Assembly (NCBI GenBank): GCA_004554665.1
Contig: SFKY01000105.1
Coordinates: 1-5,099, forward strand
DNA length: 5,099 nt
Source of the DNA: Bacteroidales bacterium
GTDB taxonomy: Bacteria; Bacteroidota; Bacteroidia; Bacteroidales; Bacteroidaceae
Reading direction: 5' to 3'
In this document: piece by piece, positions 1 to 5,099 of the stretch
Layout: every line of letters starts with the position of its first letter
Numbering within the stretch: the stretch's first letter is position 1
The notes under the pieces: generated by a model
Seen by the model: the letters and a program-made list of their open reading frames with translations, nothing else
Database searches by the model: none
What the model was told of the DNA's origin: nothing
Made by a program: the position numbers and the translations under genes

Positions 1-132
1 CATCACTATATGCAAATGGAGTACCAATATTTCAAGTATAACTTCAAACAACAGATAATCAGCAAGATATGATTTCGCCAAACAAACAACATCCTTGTAA
101 TACCCTTTCATTTTGAAAAGGTTGCTTTCCAT
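1..132 (-). CDS. Possible partial ORF running off the left edge, unidentified
   Basis: On the minus strand a frame is open from an in-frame TAA near position 193 to the window edge, about 63 codons. The first ATG is at 132 (protein begins MESNLFKMKGYYKDVV) and a second is at 111. The last 20 or so visible residues are hydrophobic (LADYLLFEVILEILVL) and could be a membrane helix or a buried helix. I do not recognise a family. It is co-oriented with the hydrolase-murB-lipoprotein unit and lies beyond its 3' end. The DNA is AT-rich, where an open stretch of this length is only mildly unlikely by chance. No Shine-Dalgarno sequence or TAnnTTTG promoter precedes the ATG. It could be a real 5' gene end, a gene remnant or noise. 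Confidence 0.25.
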   Translation of the reverse strand, partial: MESNLFKMKGYYKDVVCLAKSYLADYLLFEVILEILVLHLHIVM

Positions 133-291
133 TCTGACAATAGCAACTTCATTCTTTTCAGGGAAAACTGTCAGCTCTGTTTCAGAGGTTTGGGGTTATC
201 GGCATTGCGGATGGACAGCGGATGCTATTTCATGTTTTTAGCACTCAACAATAATGACAAATACCCCGACCCCGTAGCGGCACTTACTCAC
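133..291. other. AT-rich intergenic stretch with no supported gene
   Basis: This stretch lies between the left-edge open frame and the repeat array, and I see no convincing gene, tRNA or terminator in it. The only local structure is a small perfect hairpin at 175-187 (CTCTG, TTT loop, CAGAG) with no T-run after it on either strand. Positions 273-291 weakly resemble the start of the 22-bp unit that follows and may be a decayed copy. Base composition is clearly more AT-rich than in the genes to the right. Confidence 0.5.
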
Positions 292-423
292 CGTACAGCA
301 ATTGGAATACGGGCGTACGGCAAATGGCGTGCGGGCGTACGGCAACTGCAATACGGGCGTACGGCAACTGCAATACGGGCGTACGGCAACTGCAATACGG
401 GCGTACGGCAACTGCAATACGCT
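292..423. repeat. Tandem array of six 22-bp units
   Basis: Six head-to-tail units start at 292, 314, 336, 358, 380 and 402. The consensus reads CGTACGGCAAC followed directly by TGCAATACGGG. Units 3, 4 and 5 are identical. Unit 6 matches for its first 20 bases and then departs. Unit 1 has three mismatches and unit 2 has five; these two share a G at unit position 14. Each full unit contains a small dyad GCA-AC-TGC, and each junction between consensus units makes a second dyad TACG-GG-CGTA. The dyad centres alternate every 11 bp. The unit length is not a multiple of three and carries no stop codon, so it produces meaningless open frames on both strands. There are no CRISPR-like unique spacers, so this is a minisatellite-type or operator-like array. 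It lies about 43 bp beyond the stop codon of the MBL hydrolase gene. Confidence 0.93.
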
Positions 424-465
424 CACAAAACGACATCAACAAGGATGGGAAAAGCAAGGATAGGC

Positions 466-1242
466 TTATTCTACCACTATCTGCAGACCATCGTAGGCAA
501 AGGCGATTCCCTCGGGAAGCCGCGCATTGGCCTCGTCGTGCAATCCGATACGATGCGTGGTGTGCGTGAAATAAGTCTGGCGGGCACCCACCCGGCGGGC
601 AAAGTCGACAGCGTCGTCCACCAGCATGTGGCTGTGGTGCGCCGGTTGCCATCGCAGGGCGTTGACCACCAGTATCTCCACGCCCTCGAGGTAAGCCATC
701 TCTTCGGGTTGGATAGTCTTCATATCGGTGATGTAGGCCAGTTTGCCAAAACGATAGGCCATGATGGGAAGACGGCCATGCATCACCGTAAACGGTATGA
801 CCTCTATGCTGCCCAGCGTCAGTGGCTCGTGGGGCGCAATGGATTGCAGACGGAGCAACGGCACACCGGGATAGAGATGCTCGGTGAAACAATAGGGCAT
901 GACACGGCGCAGATTGCTGGCCGTAGGACTATCGGCATAGATGGGGATATCGCCAAAGACGGAGAAAGGGCGAAGATCGTCTATGCCCCCAATATGGTCG
1001 TAATGGGTGTGGGTAAGGAGTACGGCCGTGAGCGGACGGAAGGGCAGCGGCATGAGCTGCTCACGGATGTCGGGGCCGCAGTCTATAAGGATGCGGGTGT
1101 CGCCCTGCTCCACCAGGGCGGCAGCACGGAGACGCTTGTCGTGGGGATCGGTACTGCGGCACACACGGCAGGAACAGCCCAAGGAGGGCACACCGCCCGA
1201 GGTGCCGGTTCCGAGAAAGGTAAAGGTGATGGGAGTACGCAT
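466..1242 (-). CDS. MBL-fold metallohydrolase, PhnP-like (COG1235-type)
   Basis: A 258-residue cytoplasmic metallo-beta-lactamase-fold hydrolase. The N-terminus has the family's GTGTSGGVPSLGC start. The metal-binding signature THTHYDHIGGIDD gives H78, H80, D82 and H83. Further candidate ligands are H155 (VMHGR), D173 (YITDMK) and the His cluster 202-205. A CxCxxC motif at C23, C25 and C28, with a later His in the FTHTTH segment (227-230), matches the structural zinc site known from PhnP. PhnP itself opens phosphoribosyl cyclic phosphate in phosphonate breakdown, but no phn genes are visible, so the substrate is unknown; a phosphodiesterase activity is the reasonable family-level inference. 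The ATG at 1242 follows the murB stop by 36 bp with no clear Shine-Dalgarno sequence. It is probably the last gene of the lipoprotein-murB-hydrolase unit. No T-tract terminator is seen after the TAA; the 22-bp array begins about 43 bp further on. Confidence 0.9.
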   Translation of the reverse strand: MRTPITFTFLGTGTSGGVPSLGCSCRVCRSTDPHDKRLRAAALVEQGDTRILIDCGPDIREQLMPLPFRPLTAVLLTHTHYDHIGGIDDLRPFSVFGDIPIYADSPTASNLRRVMPYCFTEHLYPGVPLLRLQSIAPHEPLTLGSIEVIPFTVMHGRLPIMAYRFGKLAYITDMKTIQPEEMAYLEGVEILVVNALRWQPAHHSHMLVDDAVDFARRVGARQTYFTHTTHRIGLHDEANARLPEGIAFAYDGLQIVVE

Positions 1243-1278
1243 GTGGCTAAACGATAACGGGGAAGGAATCGGACAGGG

Positions 1279-2304
1279 TCACTTCACATTGACCTCGGGA
1301 TGGATATCAATACCAAACCGCTCCCTTACATCGTGCTGTATGGCCTGATAGAGGTGCACTACCTCTTGCCCCGTGGCACCGCCACGGTTGACCAGCACCA
1401 ACGCCTGACGGGCATGCACGCCCACCCGGCCCACGGTGCGCCCGCGCCAGCCGCACTGGTCTATCATCCATCCGGCCGGAATCTTCTCATGGTCGGCATC
1501 TACCGTATAGTGGGGCATGTCGGGGTAGAGCTTGCACAACGCTTCGTACTTGGCACGCGGCACGATGGGATTCATGAAGAAGCTGCCGGCATTGCCCTCT
1601 ACTGCCGGGTCGGGCAACTTCTCGTTGCGGATGGCGATAATCACGTCTCGCAGCTGTTGCGGCGTGGGTGCCACGATACCCTGCTCCTCCAAGCGGGCAC
1701 GGATATTGCCATAATCGAGCCTCGGCGCAAAGGTGGTGCCCAACCGATAGGTGACCCATGTGATGAGGTAGCGGTCGCGCCAGTCGCGCTTGAAACGGCT
1801 TTGGCGATACCCGTACGCACATTCTTCGCAACTGAAGGCCACCTCGTCGCCCGTGGCTATCTCCACTGCCCTCACCTCGTGGATAATGTCCTTGACCTCG
1901 GCACCATAGGCACCGATATTCTGCACCGCGGAGGCTCCCACCTGTCCGGGTATAAGCGACAGGTTTTCAGCTCCATACCAGCCGTGGCCGACAGCATAGG
2001 CCACCACATCGTCGAAAGTGGTTCCGGCCCAGCAATCGATGTAGACGTGTCCGGCATCGGACATCCCGGTGCGTAAACGGATCTCGAAACGGTTTTCGGG
2101 GGTGATGACGGTACCGGGATAATCGGCCGTGAGCAGCAGGTTGCTGCCTGCACCGATGATGAGCAAGGGGGAGTCGGCAGCAGTGAGGGCATGGCACAGC
2201 GCCTGCGCCTCGGATGCTGTGGTATACTCCACCAACCGACGACAGCGGACATCTATTCCAAACGTATTGTGCTGCAACAGCGAATGGTCTTTATATTCTT
2301 TCAT
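1279..2304 (-). CDS. murB: UDP-N-acetylenolpyruvoylglucosamine reductase
   Basis: MurB is the cytoplasmic FAD enzyme that uses NADPH to reduce UDP-GlcNAc-enolpyruvate to UDP-MurNAc, the second committed step of peptidoglycan synthesis. The 341-residue product is close to the 342 residues of E. coli MurB and is of type I. The FAD-binding region carries IIGAGSNLLLT (49-59) and SLIPGQVGASAVQNIGAYGAEV-like sequence from residue 116. The catalytic Arg is R167 in YGYRQSRFK, the proton-donating Ser is S241 in GNAGSFF, and the C-terminal Glu is E337 in HPEV. K229 in KLPDP aligns with E. coli K217. The Lys usual in GSFFKNP is Met244 here. I chose the ATG at 2304 over an in-frame ATG at 2379: an AGGAA sits 7 bases before it, MKEYKDHSLLQHNTFG is the normal N-terminus, and the longer start would overlap the lipoprotein stop and add a non-homologous 25-residue tail. 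Confidence 0.97.
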   Translation of the reverse strand: MKEYKDHSLLQHNTFGIDVRCRRLVEYTTASEAQALCHALTAADSPLLIIGAGSNLLLTADYPGTVITPENRFEIRLRTGMSDAGHVYIDCWAGTTFDDVVAYAVGHGWYGAENLSLIPGQVGASAVQNIGAYGAEVKDIIHEVRAVEIATGDEVAFSCEECAYGYRQSRFKRDWRDRYLITWVTYRLGTTFAPRLDYGNIRARLEEQGIVAPTPQQLRDVIIAIRNEKLPDPAVEGNAGSFFMNPIVPRAKYEALCKLYPDMPHYTVDADHEKIPAGWMIDQCGWRGRTVGRVGVHARQALVLVNRGGATGQEVVHLYQAIQHDVRERFGIDIHPEVNVK

Positions 2305-2375
2305 GAAGCGATTCCTAAAAAGGAGAAAAAGGGGGTGGGACAAAAATCGGGGGAAACAGCGGTGGAGACTGGGGG
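2305..2375 (-). other. Pyrimidine-rich intercistronic spacer upstream of murB
   Basis: Read on the transcribed (minus) strand, these 71 bases contain 30 C, 26 T, 8 G and 7 A. Three C5 runs lie opposite plus-strand positions 2331-2335, 2349-2353 and 2371-2375, with a C3 run opposite 2337-2339. The murB Shine-Dalgarno AGGAA lies at its downstream end (2316-2312). There is no hairpin-plus-U-tract terminator and no TAnnTTTG promoter, so read-through from the lipoprotein gene into murB is likely. The high C, low G composition resembles Rho-loading RNA; that role is inference. Confidence 0.5.
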
Positions 2376-3233
2376 TCAACTGTCAAACTTGACCAGTTTC
2401 CATTCGTGGCCTGCCTTGCGGAAGACCATCTCCATCTCCAGACCGTTGGCAATACCCCGCACCATGAAGATCTTACCGGCAGACTCACCACGATGCTTGC
2501 CATAACGGATGTTGTAGATGACACCCGACGGGATGAGCTCTGGCCTGAACGCAGGCCACTGTTCGGGTTCTATGGTGCCGGTAATGGTGTTGAAATCGTC
2601 GTCAGGATCGGGTGCCGTGAAGGTGACTTCCTCGGCCATGCTTTCGATCTGGAAGAGACTGTCTGTGGAAAAACGGTCATAGAATTCCAGGAAGCTGGCA
2701 TTGTAATTGCGCCCAATCGGCTCGAAACGTATGGCATTAAGCATCCAAAGGCCTTGCACACGGTCAAAGAGATACTGCTTCACGGTCTCGGTGTCGAAAA
2801 ACACCTTTTCGACCACCACATGGCTTACAGCCGTGTCCTTGACCAGCTCCAGCTGCTTCCTGTTATCTAATATTAAGGTGTAATATTCCTGCCGCATGAA
2901 GAAGTGGTCCACCTTCCAGTCTTTCTTGGCGATATGCTTTTCCTCTTTGCCGTCACGATACACGGGCAAAGGAAACTTGATACGCTTCACCTGCAGCTTG
3001 CGGTTGCCAGCAAAATTGAAAAAGAAATCATCGAAAAGCTCGTCGGCAGCCTTTGGCATAGGCTGCTCCTCAATCATGCGCTCCAGTGTGTCCGCAACCA
3101 CGGTGTCCGTCGTCACAGAGTCGGTCATTACACTGTCCACATCCTTCACCTTACTGCCTTGGCAGCCCGACGTAGAGACTACGCCCATCGACACGACTAT
3201 CGCCATGAGGAAGAACAAGGCACACTTTTTCAT
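2376..3233 (-). CDS. Putative lipoprotein, probably DUF4348 family
   Basis: A 285-residue predicted lipoprotein of unknown function. The N-terminus MKKCALFFLMAIVVSMG is a lipoprotein-type signal peptide: KK, a hydrophobic core to about residue 19, then STSGC with Cys24 as the likely lipidated residue. The -3 position is Thr rather than the usual Leu, so the lipobox is slightly atypical. A Ser/Thr/Asp-rich linker (about 25-58) leads into a folded domain beginning PKAADELFDDFFFNFAGN (60-77), followed by KFPLPVY, HFFMRQEYYTL, a VKQYLFDR segment, ASFLEFYDRF and an APDPDDDF segment (207-214). From memory this matches DUF4348, a Bacteroidales family with an NTF2-like fold; I could not check it. The start at 3233 was preferred to an in-frame ATG at 3347 because only it places the signal peptide at the N-terminus and because the longer start overlaps the predicted promoter. 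It is the first gene of the minus-strand unit with murB. The link to cell-wall synthesis is only by location. Confidence 0.85.
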   Translation of the reverse strand: MKKCALFFLMAIVVSMGVVSTSGCQGSKVKDVDSVMTDSVTTDTVVADTLERMIEEQPMPKAADELFDDFFFNFAGNRKLQVKRIKFPLPVYRDGKEEKHIAKKDWKVDHFFMRQEYYTLILDNRKQLELVKDTAVSHVVVEKVFFDTETVKQYLFDRVQGLWMLNAIRFEPIGRNYNASFLEFYDRFSTDSLFQIESMAEEVTFTAPDPDDDFNTITGTIEPEQWPAFRPELIPSGVIYNIRYGKHRGESAGKIFMVRGIANGLEMEMVFRKAGHEWKLVKFDS

Positions 3234-3300
3234 CTCTATTACTACTCTTATAAACAACCCGAAAAACCTGCTACAACCGTGGGGTGCCATGCAGGGCGCT

Positions 3301-3324
3301 GGCACCGGCATCACCGGCTGTGCC
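3301..3324 (-). other. Bulged GC-rich hairpin in the lipoprotein-murB leader
   Basis: Read on the minus strand, GGCA (3324-3321), a CAG bulge, CCGG (3317-3314), a TGATG loop, CCGG (3308-3305) and TGCC (3304-3301) can form an 8-bp stem with a three-base bulge. It would start about 17 bases after the predicted transcription start and about 70 bases before the lipoprotein ATG. No U-tract follows, so it is not an obvious intrinsic terminator. The function, if any, is unknown. Confidence 0.4.
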
Positions 3325-3344
3325 CGGTCACTCTCAAATCGGTG

Positions 3345-3352
3345 CAAAAGTA
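3345..3352 (-). promoter_or_regulatory. Bacteroidota-type -7 element for the lipoprotein-murB-hydrolase unit
   Basis: The minus strand reads TACTTTTG, an exact match to the Bacteroidota sigma factor -7 consensus TAnnTTTG. It would start transcription near 3340 and give a leader of roughly 105-110 bases before the lipoprotein ATG at 3233. No good TTTG -33 element is found at the expected distance, which falls in an A-rich tract. The position just upstream of a minus-strand operon and facing away from pheS supports the call. Confidence 0.55.
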
Positions 3353-3394
3353 CAACTTTATTTCGATATATTTTTTATTTTGCACTAAAAATAT

Positions 3395-3402
3395 TACCTT
3401 TG
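3395..3402 (+). promoter_or_regulatory. Bacteroidota-type -7 element for pheS
   Basis: The plus strand reads TACCTTTG, an exact match to TAnnTTTG. Transcription would start near 3407, giving a leader of about 28 bases before the pheS ATG. At the expected -33 distance there is only a T-run (3371-3376); a true TTTG at 3379-3382 is too close. The surrounding AT-rich block from 3352 to 3420 stands out against the GC-richer genes. With the minus-strand element at 3345-3352 it forms a divergent promoter pair. Confidence 0.6.
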
Positions 3403-3434
3403 CAACAAATTTATAATTTCAACAAACCGAATAT

Positions 3435-4472
3435 ATGATACTGGAAAAGATAGAGACGCTTCTCCACGAGGTGTCAGAGCTTACTGCCCAGAACGCCGAG
3501 GAGGTGGAACAGCTCAGGCTGAAGTATCTGAGCAAGAAGGGAGAAATCACTGCGCTGATGGCAGACTTCAGGAATGTGCCCGCTGAAGACAAGAAGGCTG
3601 TGGGCATGAAAATCAATGAACTCAAGCAGGTGGCTTTGGCAAAAATCAACGAACTGAAGGAGCAAGTGGAGACAGCCGAGGTGACCGACAACGATATGGA
3701 TCTGACCTGCACGGCCTACCCTATCGCCCTGGGAACCAGACACCCGCTCACCATTGTCAAGAACGAGATCATCGACATATTCTCACGCATGGGCTTCACG
3801 CTGGCAGAGGGACCGGAAGTGGACGATGACCTGCATGTGTTTACCATGCTCAACTTTGCGGCCGACCATCCGGCACGTGATATGCAGGATACATTCTTCA
3901 TCGAGCAGCATCCCAATGACGTAACCAAGAACATGCTGCTGCGGAGCCATACTTCCGGCGACCAGTCGCACTACATGGAGTGCCACCAACCGCCCATCCG
4001 TATCATCTGTCCGGGTCGCGTGTACCGCAACGAGGCTATCTCGGCGCGCGCGCACTGCTTCTTCCACCAGGTTGAGGGACTGTATGTGGACAAGAACGTG
4101 AGCTTCACCGACCTGAAGCAGGTATTGCTCACCTTTGCGCGTGAGATGTTTGGCGCCGACACGAAGATCAGACTGCGCCCAAGCTACTTCCCGTTCACCG
4201 AACCCAGTGCGGAGATGGACATCAGCTGCCATATCTGCGGCGGCAAGGGATGCGGATTCTGCAAGCATACGGGATGGGTAGAGATACTCGGATGCGGAAT
4301 GGTAGACCCCAATGTGCTGGAAGCCTGCGGTATAGACAGCAGTGTCTACACGGGTTATGCCTTTGGTATGGGTGTGGAGCGTATCACCAACCTCAAATAC
4401 CGTGTGAGCGACCTCCGCATGTTCTCGGAAAACGATACCCGTTTCCTCGAAGAGTTTACCTCCGCACACTGA
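3435..4472 (+). CDS. pheS: Phenylalanine--tRNA ligase alpha subunit
   Basis: PheS is the catalytic alpha subunit of the cytoplasmic alpha2-beta2 enzyme that charges tRNA-Phe. The product is 345 residues, slightly longer than E. coli PheS (327). Residues 1-85 are highly charged helices that form the family's tRNA-binding coiled-coil arm, including LRLKYLSKKGEITALM. The class II core follows: HPLT (103-106) and GPEVDDD early in the core, motif 2 with GRVYRNE (194-200) and FFHQVEGL (209-216), the FPFTEPSAEMD active-site segment (252-262), and motif 3 GYAFGMGVERITNL (307-320). A CHICGGKGCGFC segment places Cys at 265, 268, 273 and 276; this knuckle-like insertion is common in bacterial PheS. The ATG at 3435 gives the standard N-terminus, with no evident Shine-Dalgarno sequence. 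pheT is not adjacent in this window; instead a GNAT gene overlaps the stop, so the beta subunit must be encoded elsewhere. Confidence 0.98.
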   Translation: MILEKIETLLHEVSELTAQNAEEVEQLRLKYLSKKGEITALMADFRNVPAEDKKAVGMKINELKQVALAKINELKEQVETAEVTDNDMDLTCTAYPIALGTRHPLTIVKNEIIDIFSRMGFTLAEGPEVDDDLHVFTMLNFAADHPARDMQDTFFIEQHPNDVTKNMLLRSHTSGDQSHYMECHQPPIRIICPGRVYRNEAISARAHCFFHQVEGLYVDKNVSFTDLKQVLLTFAREMFGADTKIRLRPSYFPFTEPSAEMDISCHICGGKGCGFCKHTGWVEILGCGMVDPNVLEACGIDSSVYTGYAFGMGVERITNLKYRVSDLRMFSENDTRFLEEFTSAH

Positions 4473-4963
4473 TGAGAACCATCCGCAGGGCCACTGCTGC
4501 CGACATTGAGACTATCATGAGGCTGATAGACAGCGGCCGGCACATCATGCGGGCTGATGGCAATCTGCATCAGTGGGAAGAAGGATATCCCAAACAGGAA
4601 ACCATCATACAGGATGTCGCTAATGGCAACGCATATCTGGTCATGGACCAGGCGGAGCCAGTAGCGACATTCGCATTGATAGCAGGCCCCGACCCTACTT
4701 ATCACCTGATCTACAACGGCGCATGGCGTCACGACACCCCCTACTATGTAATACACCGCATTGCCAGCCTTCCACAGGCGCACGGCGTCCTGTCGGATGT
4801 ACTCAGCTATTGTTTTTCCCGCACGTCACACATACGGATAGATACTCACAGGGACAATCGTATCATGAGAAAACTATTAGCAAGAAACGGATTCGACTAT
4901 TGCGGCATCATCCATCTTGCCAATGGCGACGAAAGATTAGCTTTTGAGAAGACAAAAATGTAA
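4472..4963 (+). CDS. GNAT family N-acetyltransferase
   Basis: A 163-residue single-domain protein of the GNAT fold, which transfers acetyl from acetyl-CoA to an amine; the acceptor is unknown. The N-terminus IRRATAADIETIMRLID is the usual first strand and helix. YHLIYNGAWRHDTPYYVIHRIAS (77-99) leads into the CoA-binding region QAHGVLSDVLSYCF (102-115). The C-terminal half has IRIDTHRDNRIMRKLLARNG (121-140), then FDYCGII and GDERLAFEK, a pattern familiar from small GNAT proteins in Firmicutes and Bacteroidota. The pyrophosphate-binding consensus Q/RxxGxG/A is met at Q102 and G105, but the final position is Leu107 rather than Gly or Ala. The start ATG at 4472 overlaps the pheS TGA by one base (TGATG), so translation is probably coupled to pheS and the two are co-transcribed. 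A longer in-frame start at 4250 lies inside pheS and is not credible. No T-tract terminator is seen after the TAA. Confidence 0.9.
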   Translation: MRTIRRATAADIETIMRLIDSGRHIMRADGNLHQWEEGYPKQETIIQDVANGNAYLVMDQAEPVATFALIAGPDPTYHLIYNGAWRHDTPYYVIHRIASLPQAHGVLSDVLSYCFSRTSHIRIDTHRDNRIMRKLLARNGFDYCGIIHLANGDERLAFEKTKM

Positions 4964-4982
4964 TATCGCTTTGCCTAACGAC

Positions 4983-5099
4983 ATGACACTACCTATAGGT
5001 TGCCGGACAAGCGTGTCAACAGGCGATGGGATTCAGGAAGAAGAACTGGTCAAAGAGGAAAAAACATTTGTAAAAAAAATGGGCAACATGAATGTAATA
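4983..5099 (+). CDS. Possible 5' end of a further gene, cut by the right edge
   Basis: The plus-strand frame from the ATG at 4983 stays open for all 39 codons to the window edge. The product begins MTLPIGCRTSVSTGDGIQEE and becomes charged (ELVKEEKTFVKKM). Alternative in-frame ATGs are at 5079 and 5088, the former after an A-rich stretch that suits Bacteroidota translation starts. The frame is co-oriented with pheS and the GNAT gene and starts 19 bases after the GNAT stop, so it could be a third operon member. I do not recognise the sequence, and no clear Shine-Dalgarno sequence or TAnnTTTG promoter is present. It may equally be intergenic DNA with the true start at 5079 or beyond the window. 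Confidence 0.3.
   Translation, partial: MTLPIGCRTSVSTGDGIQEEELVKEEKTFVKKMGNMNVI

Noticed and set aside
1..72. Plus-strand open frame from the left edge to a TGA at 70-72, as the 3' end of a gene
   Set aside because: Only 23 codons with no recognisable motif, and a longer minus-strand open frame covers the same DNA; neither can be decided from this window.
175..187. Intrinsic terminator from the hairpin CTCTG-TTT-CAGAG
   Set aside because: The stem is only 5 bp and no T-run follows it on either strand.
292..423. CRISPR array
   Set aside because: Units are directly contiguous with no unique spacers, and no cas genes are present.
284..892. A 202-residue minus-strand open frame overlapping the hydrolase gene and the array
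   Set aside because: It is the shifted frame of the hydrolase gene, extended only because the repeat unit lacks stops in any frame.
190..1257. A 355-residue plus-strand open frame covering the array and the antisense of the hydrolase gene
   Set aside because: The right part is antisense to a clear MBL hydrolase with intact catalytic motifs, and the left part is low-complexity translation of the stop-free 22-bp units. No coherent domain is visible.
1300..2076. A 258-residue plus-strand open frame antisense to murB
   Set aside because: murB on the opposite strand has all its catalytic motifs; the antisense product shows no recognisable domain.
2331..2375. G-quadruplex on the plus strand
   Set aside because: Four G-runs of three or more exist, but the intervening loops of about 9 and 17 bases are too long for a canonical quadruplex.
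2305..2379. Longer murB start at 2379
   Set aside because: It would add 25 residues unlike any MurB N-terminus and overlap the lipoprotein stop; the ATG at 2304 has a well-spaced AGGAA.
3234..3347. Longer lipoprotein start at 3347
   Set aside because: It would bury the signal peptide at residue 39 and overlap the predicted promoter element at 3345-3352.
3783..4469. A 228-residue minus-strand open frame antisense to pheS
   Set aside because: pheS is unambiguous on the plus strand; this frame is its shadow.

Overview
The window reads as a conserved chromosomal segment from a Bacteroidota bacterium, most likely of the order Bacteroidales and plausibly Prevotella-like. The reasons are two matches to the Bacteroidota -7 element TAnnTTTG placed back to back between divergent genes, weak or absent Shine-Dalgarno sequences at most starts, a lipoprotein family I know only from Bacteroides/Prevotella relatives, and moderately GC-rich genes separated by AT-rich promoter DNA. 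Genus-level placement is inference.

Layout, left to right. Positions 1-270 are AT-rich with no secure gene; a minus-strand open frame runs off the left edge. Positions 292-423 hold a tandem array of six 22-bp units with short dyads spaced 11 bp apart. Then come three minus-strand genes that look like one transcription unit, read right to left: a lipoprotein of DUF4348-like type (3233-2376), murB (2304-1279) and an MBL-fold metallohydrolase of the PhnP-like family (1242-466). A divergent promoter region (about 3234-3434) separates them from two plus-strand genes: pheS (3435-4472) and a GNAT acetyltransferase (4472-4963) that overlaps the pheS stop by one base. The last 117 bases are an open frame that runs off the right edge and may be the start of another gene.

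Functionally this is housekeeping: peptidoglycan precursor synthesis (MurB) and Phe-tRNA charging (PheS, whose beta subunit PheT is not in the window). The lipoprotein, hydrolase and acetyltransferase have recognisable families but no defined substrate. Nothing indicates a mobile element, a CRISPR array or a defence system. The least explained structures are the 22-bp dyad array beyond the 3' end of the hydrolase gene, the C-rich, G-poor spacer between the lipoprotein gene and murB, and a bulged hairpin in the leader of the minus-strand unit.
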